Assembly: GCA_002914845.1 (NCBI GenBank) | Contig: JXTC01000442.1 | Location: forward strand, 175,582 to 239,581 | DNA length: 64,000 nt | Reading direction: 5' to 3' | Origin: Trema orientale | Lineage: Eukaryota > Streptophyta > Magnoliopsida > Rosales > Cannabaceae | Part shown: positions 55,800 through 64,000 of the stretch, one piece after another | Layout: each line of letters opens with the position of its first letter | How positions within the stretch are numbered: position 1 is the stretch's first letter | Position numbers and translations under genes: made by a program | Notes under the pieces: generated by a model | Database searches by the model: none | What the model was told of the DNA's origin: nothing | The model's input: the letters and a program-made list of their open reading frames with translations, nothing else

Positions 55800-57050
55800 C
55801 AGGGCTTGTCTTAGTTTTAAACTTATTAGAATAATTAAGCTATAGAAATAAGTTAAGCTGATAACTGAGAAATTTAGCAATGTCTACTTTTGATGACAAA
55901 ATTTATGGTGAAAGAATAAATTTTTATTAAAGTGTCAAAGCTAAGCACGGGGTGTCAAATCCAAAAACGTGGTGTCACAATAAGCACGAGGTGTAAAATC
56001 TAAGTATGAGGTGTCCTAGATAAGCAGGAGGTGTCTAAGGTTTGAGGTGGCAAAAAGAAGCTAGGTTGCATCTTCCTTATTAGACACATGGAGATAAGTG
56101 TCAACATCTTAGATAATATTATGGTTAATTGATAGGTAGTGCTAGGTGTTAACATTGTAGACAAGTTTAGTATTGCTAGGTGTCAATATTCAAGGCTAGT
56201 TAAGTTGCCCGATATATCAAGGGCAAGTGGTGTTAGGTGGGGCAACCGAAGAACTCCTTGATGATGAGTCTAAAAATAAGGGCTTAAAAATCAGTTTTAG
56301 ATATAAGTAGGAGATACACACAATAATTAGGTTTTAGAGGGAGGAGAGAATGAGAGAAAGATATAGAGAAGTTTTCTAATAAACAAGAAGAATAAGTGGA
56401 ATATAAACTAGAAGTAAAGAAAGATAAACTATTTTACTACATTACAAAAGTATATAAGTACATGTATTGTTTTTTATTATTATTTTAAGTACATACTTTA
56501 TTTATATGTAATACATATATTACATTATTTATCAAGTTATGCCCATGACACATACGTATGGTACATTTTCAAAAAGAGACGTACGATACATTTTCAAAAA
56601 GAGAGTGAAAAGGGTTTCGAGAAGTTTATATTTGAAGAAAGATTACCATTGCACCTAAGTTTTAAGGATATATTATTTACCAAGTATGTCTCTTGACTTA
56701 GTAATTGTATAAAAAAAGCAGTGACAAAATCTTTTGAGGCAGAAGCTACAAGACATGGTACACAAAATATATATAAATATAGTAAGATCCCCTGAGATTA
56801 ATACCAGTACATGGTAAGCCAAATTAAAGAGATCTATTATATTACCAAATTAGGAGTTACCTTTAAAAAGGAGCACAGAATGATGTTTAAGGAAAGAATG
56901 ATTTAAAAGTTTAGTTTATAAAATTCTTTTCAAGATAAGTGATATAATAGGTTACAAATATTTTATAGTACATCAGGTCATTGATATGCATACGTTATCA
57001 TTACTTATTAAGTATTAGCTCAATATAATTCTTTTAATGTAGTCCAAAGA
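55800..57050 (-). mobile_element. Second copy of the solo-LTR family, partial
   Basis: Its + strand aligns with the minus strand of 11332-13375: ATGGTGAAAGAA, then GGTGTC/AAGCACGAGGTGT words, TAAAAATAAGGGCTTAAA, CACCTAAGTTTTAAGG, GAGATCTATTATAT and TATTAGCTC follow in the same order. It has no SINE where 11332-13375 has one. Ends are not clear. Broken. Confidence 0.7.
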
Positions 57051-60000
57051 TACATTAGTAGATGATTGAAGATTGACTATATTAGCCCAAAATTAGCAAC
57101 CAAAAAAGGGCATAAGTTGAGTTTTAAAACTTTTTCCAAAAATATTCAAGTAGATAAAAACTATAAACCTCAGTGTTTAAACTTTTTAAGTTAAAAGAAC
57201 AATAATAACAATCAAATAATATATCAAAAATCCAATTAAATAGTTCGCAATAAAGTGATGTAAGGATAGAGAAAATACAAAGTCAGCTTTTAGGAGATCT
57301 GACAACACAATAATTTACCTACATCCTCGACTCTTAGTTACTTTTTTTTTTTTTTTGAGAATCACTATTGCATCAAGAATGTAGGCTTGACCGACTTTTT
57401 TACAAATGGAGTGAGTTCTTCTCAGGGCTTATACAAACCTTTAAAACAAAAAAGACTTTGGCTCTTTTGCACTTATTCTTAGATTGTTTGATTTCGGTGT
57501 CAACCTCATCTACACATCTTATTTAGACTCTAGTGGTAACTTTACCTACTGACAAGTTTTTAGACTTTGGTACTTTGGTGTAAATCTCACTTATACACTC
57601 AATGTATTTAAACGAAAAAGTGAAAGACACTTACCAACAATCCTTTCTTAAAGTTTGATACAAGTTTGACTTAGAAAATTTAAGAGCAATACATAAAAGA
57701 TGATTAAAGATTAGCTTAAAATGTTTTGTAAATGTAACTGATATAAAAATAGGCTAAGGCACTTTTAAAACTCTTGGATGTCAATGTAACTTTTTTCTCA
57801 TGTGTAAAATACCAATAAATGAGGCTATATATATATATATGGTTTAAATAGTTACAACAATATTTACTCATGGATAGTTACAATAGTTTAAGCCGTTAGA
57901 TCTATATCCTATGGTCGTGATTAGTTTGGTGGTTGGCCAAAAATATTTAATGCTATTTATTAGCATCAAAAAAATTTAACGCTATCAATATTTTTTTTAG
58001 TATCCATTCATGATCACAAAAATTATAACGCTAGCTGTTTGTAGCTATTCTAATAGTTTTTGCCTGAAATTTGGTTGATCATATTTTGTTAAAAATGAAA
58101 GAACAAATTGGAAGCCATTGGACTTGTATTAGCTATCGAAAACTCCAACAACAATATTTGTTAATTAGCTACAAAATAGTCGATCAAAAGTGATTGACCA
58201 AATTTACATCAAATACAAAGAGGTCTCCATTTTGGTCTGCTTTAAATTTATACCTTTTTAGACTTTTATAAACATAATTTAAACATCTCAAAAGGTATTC
58301 GTTGCTAGTTAGAAGTATGATATTTTTTTTTCGGACAATTAAACAAAATATTCATTTTGAAGCTTGAGATTATTTGAAAAATTCTTTAGAAAATATGAGC
58401 CAGTGTAAAGAGGATCTAAGTACAATAAAATAAATCAAATACTTTTAAAACTAAAGATATATCCCTATTTAGATATGTTTTCTTTTTGATTGTCCATCTT
58501 CAAAAATCATTCTTTGATCAACTTAAGGTAGAACTTTTAAATTATTTAACTACACACTCAAGCAAAAATATTAGTGTTAAATAAAATGTTTGTTATCTTC
58601 AAAATAACGGTTCATAAGATTGAAGCCCACATACGTCAACAATCCACCCCTTTTTTTTTTATAAATTTGTGAGATAAATTATTATATGCAATATGGACTT
58701 GAAAATATATAATTTGAAAAATTTACATAATCCTTGTTATCTTTTAAGCTCCCCTTAAAAAATGCTTTATAATGTAAAAGAAAAGTTTTCTCCCCTTTTA
58801 ACTCAATTAGACGATATTAGAGAGTCAATAGAAAATATGTGCTAACAAGAATTTATCCCCTTTAACATATGCATAATCATAAATTATTATTATTTTTATT
58901 TTTAGTTTTTACTTATAAATCATCATATTTCTCCCTTTTTTGATATCATCATAATTATATAAACAATTTTCAAACTAGAGATTTTATATGAATTAATCTC
59001 AGATATATGCTTCAAAATAAGTGCAAGATAGAAACTCAAAGAATATAAATGTGATATAAATTCAATGTTGGAACAATAAAATTCAATAAACTATCCATAC
59101 CCATTTTCTTTTGAAAGGAATTTTTTTCATTTTAATACTTTCAAAATAATAACTTTTCTATTGAGACAAAATTTTTCTTTCATCAAAATCACTCTATTCC
59201 TCTTCCTTTTTAAAAATCATAAAAAAAAAAAAAGCAATATGCAAAAGGATTTCTCCTCGCTTACAAAATGATATAACAAGTTATGCAATAAGGAAGTAAG
59301 GAAAAATCAAGAATTGAACAATCTTCAAAATAAGCATGACAATTCATGACAAAAGATTGAATAACAATATGAAGAAAAAATGAAGATGTATAAAAGCATT
59401 CTTTTAAATTTTTGGCAAAATCCCATCTATTGATAATAAGTATGATGCTTAATAAAGATCATGTCTTAAATAATAATATTTTACATATTACATATTTCTC
59501 TAAAGATAAATATGACATATAGGAGAAATCTAAAAACATAATAGCACAAAAGTGAAATAAGATCTCTTTTTTTATGGCTTCTAGCTATACAAAGAATATA
59601 TACATACATTCCAAAATTATAATAACCAATTTAGTATACGAAAATAGCAAATATGCTCCCCTCAATATATGAATTATGATCCAAAGATAAACAACTAAAG
59701 TAAATAACGATTATTTATATAAGAGATGTATTAATTACAAATAATAAAATCATAAGCACAAAGAATAGTAAATCATTCAAGGTAAGAGTTTCTTATATGA
59801 TAAACTCTTAATATAGAGTCTAGATTATCATTGAAGCTCTAAGAATGTCAATTCAAGTCTTGAAAACCAATGAGAAACCAAGATAAGCATTAAGAACTTT
59901 ACTCACACAATATTATATGATAAATTATATACAAATATTCAAAATGACAAAGTTGCAAAATACAATCATTAAATTCAAGTAACATATCATTTTAGGTACT

Positions 60001-60880
60001 CATATTAACTCCCATAAATATAAAATATCTTCCAACAAAATTAGACTATTTAATTAATATACATAGAGTTTGTTATGAACAATCAACATATATTTACACA
60101 AAAGTATATAAGAAAAAAAATATGTATTGTGTGATTAATTTGAATCATATATGAGCAATTTATATGTCAATTAACATAGAAATATAAATAATTCATTTTA
60201 TATCAACGATACCAATATTTCTTCTTTTTGGTGTCGTTACAAGCTCAAACTTTATGAGAAGATTTACGACATACTTGGTTTGGATGATAAAAGTTCTATG
60301 TTTCCAAAAAGATCTTCACTTTCTTTATAGTAAGATGGACTTGACCATCATTTTTTATTTATCTTTATGCTCTAAATTATTTCAGTTTTGTTCCATATAT
60401 GCATAAAATACCATGATCTATGCTTTTCTCCTTCGAGGAGCCATTAATTTTAAAAACTATAGAGATAACTTTATTTCATACAAAAATTTGCAGAGACCAT
60501 GTTACCATACAAATAAAGTCTCACAAAAATATTCAGATTTACAAACAAATATTTCATATATTTTTCCAATTTCAAAATGCAGAGGTTGAAATATATCAAA
60601 ACGGTAAATTTCTTGAGCAGTAAGGAATCATAGATTATTTAAAGATATTCATAAATATAATAAATTTAAAAATTTACAGAGAGAGTCCTAATACAGTAAG
60701 AAATATGCAACAGAATTGTTGCCTTAAAATTTTTACATAGCCTTTAAAATTTATACGACTCTAGACAAGAATTCCAATCAATATCTTTGAAAACTGAATA
60801 TTCTTAATGAGAATTGCGTTTGTCATGGAATGCTATATCAAAATAATAATTTTTAATTCTCTTCTTATTAACTAATCTAG
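57051..60880. other. 3.8 kb AT-rich, no gene recognised
   Basis: Very AT-rich with no long frame. A T homopolymer at 57340-57354 and a (TA)n run at 57828-57840. The style suggests decayed retrotransposon interior, but no protein motif could be read with confidence. The frame at 60420-60623 is treated as chance. Confidence 0.4.
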
Positions 60881-60889
60881 CAACTCCTA

Positions 60890-63800
60890 GTAAAAACTAA
60901 AAGTACCTAGTATAGCGGCAAAAAATGTCGATCTGCAAAGATTCGGTATTAAACTATTGCCAAGTACCAGAATTATTGTTACCTAACTTTATCTAGGCAT
61001 CAGAATAAAATGAATTTAAAAACAAATAAATAAAAATAAAGATAAAAAGAAATGCATAAATAAAATACATATAAAAGTATGTACTAATGCTCTAAGGATT
61101 TGAATTCTCCTAATTACTCCTATGTTCGTCAATTTTTTAGCATGACTGGTCCCTGAATTTTTTGTTGATTTGCGATGTGTCTCCTGAATTATTTTTTTGG
61201 CAATTAGGACCCTGAATTTATAAAACTGTTGCAATCTATCTATTTCCGTTAATGACTGTCAAATTTTGAATAGACTTAGACATGTGCTAGTCATGTTCAA
61301 TTTTTTTAAGGGCATAATGGGTATCTCACTTGGTTTGAAGGGAAAAATAACAAATGAGAGTTTGGAAATTCAAAATTTTAAACAATTAAAGAATAAAGAA
61401 AAAAACTCTAAATTATAATGACATACTCAATTTAACAATGTTAAACTTCAAAAATAAATCTACTGATTTTTTTGAAAAAAATAAAACATTGCTTGAATTT
61501 TAATATGAAAGCATTTAATAAAAAATAAAAATGTTAAATTAATAATATAAATAATATAGCATTTAAAAAAACTCAAAAAAATTACTAAAATACTTAAACT
61601 GCTATTAAAGATAACTCAACATTTAAGTTAGTCAAAGTTTGTTTATTCTTTAATTGTTTAAAAATTTGAATTTCAAAACTATTTTTTTCCCTCCACTCTC
61701 TCATTTGTTATTTTTGCCTCCAAACCAAGCGAGATACCTATTATACTCTTAAAAACTTGCACATGACTAGCACGTGTCTAAATCTATCCAAAATTTGACA
61801 GTCATTAACGGAAATGGGTAGATTGCAATGGTTTTATAAATACAGGGTTCTATTTGCCGAAAAAAATAGTTCAAGGAATATATTACAAATCAACGAAAAA
61901 TTCAAATACTAATCATGCCAAAAACCCATTAAGTAATTACTAGCCTAATTCTACTCAACGCACTAATCAAGGAACATAATCTTATCTTATTAGCTCTCTC
62001 GAGTATTAAATGAGATAATATGCCTAAATATCCAAGTTGATATCTCTATATAACCCGTTTAGTTAAGCATTCATTAAGTCTAACCCTTAAGACTTTCCTA
62101 ATTTGATTATTAGGTCTCCTCTTGGTCTCATATAACCTAAACTATGCTTCCCAATTTCAGATTATAAAAGTAATCTCTCTAGAGTATAAAAATCACAATA
62201 TAAGATAGATACATTGGCCACATAAATTAGAATCATTAAGCAAAGAAAAGTATAACTGAATTAAAGATGGAGATAAGATCAATAATTAATAAAACATTCA
62301 AAACAAAATATAAAAAGGATATATCAAATTCTAAGATAGAAAATCAATCTAAAAATAGTAGAATCTATGGCTAATCTTATCAAGAAACTCATAATTCAAA
62401 ATAAATTTGTAAAGTATGCCCAATAAAATTTTAATAAAGATTAGGCTAGTGAAAAAGGAAAAGAAAAACTCTTGTGGAGATGAGCTTCAAGTCTTCAAAT
62501 CTTCAAGAAACTCTCTCAAGTCTTCTCCAAGAGTTTTCCAACTCCAAGCTTTCTCTCCCTGGAAATTGTGCCTCTTTCTTATGTTTTTCTCTCCAATTCT
62601 CCACATTCTCACCAATTCTCCAATTCTCCAATTCTCCACATTTGTGGCTTAAGTGGTATATAAAGAGCTCCAAAATGAGCGAATCTTGGCCATTGGATGG
62701 AGCAAAAAGGGGACAAAAATCGACTAATCAACAAAATTATATTGATTTGTCCACTGGAGAGTGCCGTGATGCTTGACATGTAGTGCCACGGCTCTACTTC
62801 GAATGGCTTTACTGATGAAGGGAGAGCGCTATGATGCTTGATATAGAGTGTTGTGGCGTTGGATTACCACGACACTTTACCTGCTAGTTGTGCTTCTTTT
62901 TCCCCTGTTTTCAGCACCATTTTTGCTCGTTCTTGTGTTGGTTTGCCTCATTTGGACCCAGCTTGATTCTAGGTATTTTGAGACTTCCATTTTTGCCACA
63001 AACTTACCTTAATTCTCATTTATTTATAAAATCTGCAAAAACAAATTAAACTAACAAAAGTGCTTGAAAATTTCCAAATATTTGAACTTAAAATCACTTG
63101 ATTTGTCAGTAAATAATGTACTCATCAAATATCTCCAAACTCAAACATTTTCTTGTCCTCATGCAAACAAAAGAAAGAAAAAGTAAAATACAAATCAGGT
63201 ACTAAACACAAAACAAAAGAATGTGAGTTTTGCATTGAATCAACAACTATACAAGTATCTCTGAAGCCACTGAATGTTCCAAGCTCGAATAAAATGCAAC
63301 CATTGAGAGTATCTAGAATTTCAACAACAAGCATTGGTTTCACTCTACCCAAGACCCTCTGTAAGTGTATGTACAATCAATCTCACTCAACCAAATGAAT
63401 TTCGGAAAGATTTTTGTGCTTAGGAGACTATGAGTGATCTTTAAATAATACAAATTAGAACTATGCTAAGCCTATACTTCGTGTCACCACTAATGTGGGT
63501 TATAATGTCATTGAAGATCAAAAGATCTTTCAAGAGTTATAATGTAACGTAGGGGTGAAAGGTAGATGGGAAGGATATTTTTTGGCTCGGATCACCCTAG
63601 GCATGCATTACAATTCAAGAATTTTGCATGACTTCCAAGAAAAATTCATTCACTAGCCCCCCCATTTTATCATTCTTTTTTCTTCTTCCTTCAGTCAATC
63701 CCAAAATAAGTTTATTCACAATTTTGCAAAAAACACAAAACAAACCACAATCCTTTGTTTTTTTGTTTTTTGTTTTTATTTTTAGAATAACAAGGTAAGG

Positions 63801-64000
63801 ATTGTGATAAAAAGAAGAGAAACATAAACTCACCCCTAAACTCAAAATCAACATTGTCCTTAATATTAAATAGAATAGAATGTAATACACTTTTTTTTAC
63901 CAATTCTCTATTTTGTTTTTATAGTACTCCAATCCACTAACAATTCTCCAAATACAATCCAAACTCGTCTTTATGCTCAATTGAATTATGCAAGAGTACG
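60890..64000 (-). mobile_element. Second Gypsy-type element of the gag-only family, 3' part, runs off the right edge
   Basis: Minus strand. 3' LTR from 63127 (start TGATGAGTAC) to about 60890; interior from 63128 rightward. The LTR region 62440-62780 (CTTCAAGAAACTCTCTCAAG) matches 43220-43560 and 39010-39400, and the interior 63140-63600 matches 39695-40130 (AATGTTCCAAGCT). A MITE (61131-61927) is inserted in the LTR. The lower boundary is approximate and no target duplication was seen. Broken. Confidence 0.7.
61131..61927. mobile_element. ~800-bp long-arm inverted-repeat element inside an LTR
   Basis: Left end AATTTTTTAGCATGACTGG, right end in reverse GGGTTTTTGGCATGATTAG. Arms of about 300 bases align throughout, e.g. 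TTCCGTTAATGACTGTCAAA and TGCTAGTCATGT in both. The loop is AT-rich and non-coding. Related by its ends to 28831-29361. No 9-bp duplication is visible at the ends chosen. Confidence 0.75.

Noticed and set aside
57051-60880. Possible coding remains of a retrotransposon or integrated virus
   Set aside because: No protein motif could be read in any frame with confidence; the AT-rich style alone is not evidence.

Overview
The window looks like nuclear DNA of a dicot plant. It is AT-rich, has short spliced genes with GT..AG introns, and carries plant-specific families: Kunitz inhibitors of the miraculin type, a GEM-like GRAM protein, a GTE-like bromodomain protein, a BAHD acyltransferase fragment, and plant Gypsy, Copia, LINE and SINE elements. 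I do not name a species.

Layout. 1-1158: edge of a Copia fossil. 1.6-6.7 kb: two tandem Kunitz genes on the + strand; the second has a promoter segment repeated three times. 7.6-9.0 kb (-): a four-exon GEM-like gene with a one-base problem at its first splice junction. 9.7-13.9 kb: nested repeats, namely a Gypsy fragment interrupted by a complete solo LTR that itself contains a SINE, next to a broken BAHD acyltransferase. 14.1-14.6 kb: a SINE and a small Mutator-type MITE, both with clear target duplications. 15.7-19.8 kb (-): a seven-exon gene for a plastid-type protein with an FtsH/M41-like zinc site. 20.1-29.4 kb: a block of hairpin-forming non-coding elements and a LINE 3' fragment. 32.9-34.4 kb (+): an intronless protein with two bromodomain-like units, both lacking the usual acetyl-lysine-binding Asn. 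36.8-37.7 kb: a degenerate tandem repeat. 39-45.7 kb: a gag-only LTR element inserted in a LINE. 48.7-49.55 kb (+): a Ser-rich protein resembling membrane-associated kinase regulators. 49.6-64 kb: no recognised gene; tandem repeats, inverted-repeat elements and LTR fossils, the last running off the right edge.

The best candidate for something undescribed is a family of non-coding elements at 20.1-27.2 kb with relatives elsewhere. The best-defined copies begin GGG, end CCC, are flanked by about 9-bp duplications, fold into hairpins, and have a core of degenerate TAACTAGTTACC minisatellite. Copies range from about 0.37 kb to 2.85 kb; in the largest the core array switches strand in the middle, so the whole element is one large imperfect palindrome. 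Several insertion events can be ordered from the sequence alone; for example, a second copy of the solo LTR preserves the empty site of its SINE. All homology statements come from reading the sequence and family knowledge; no database search was run.
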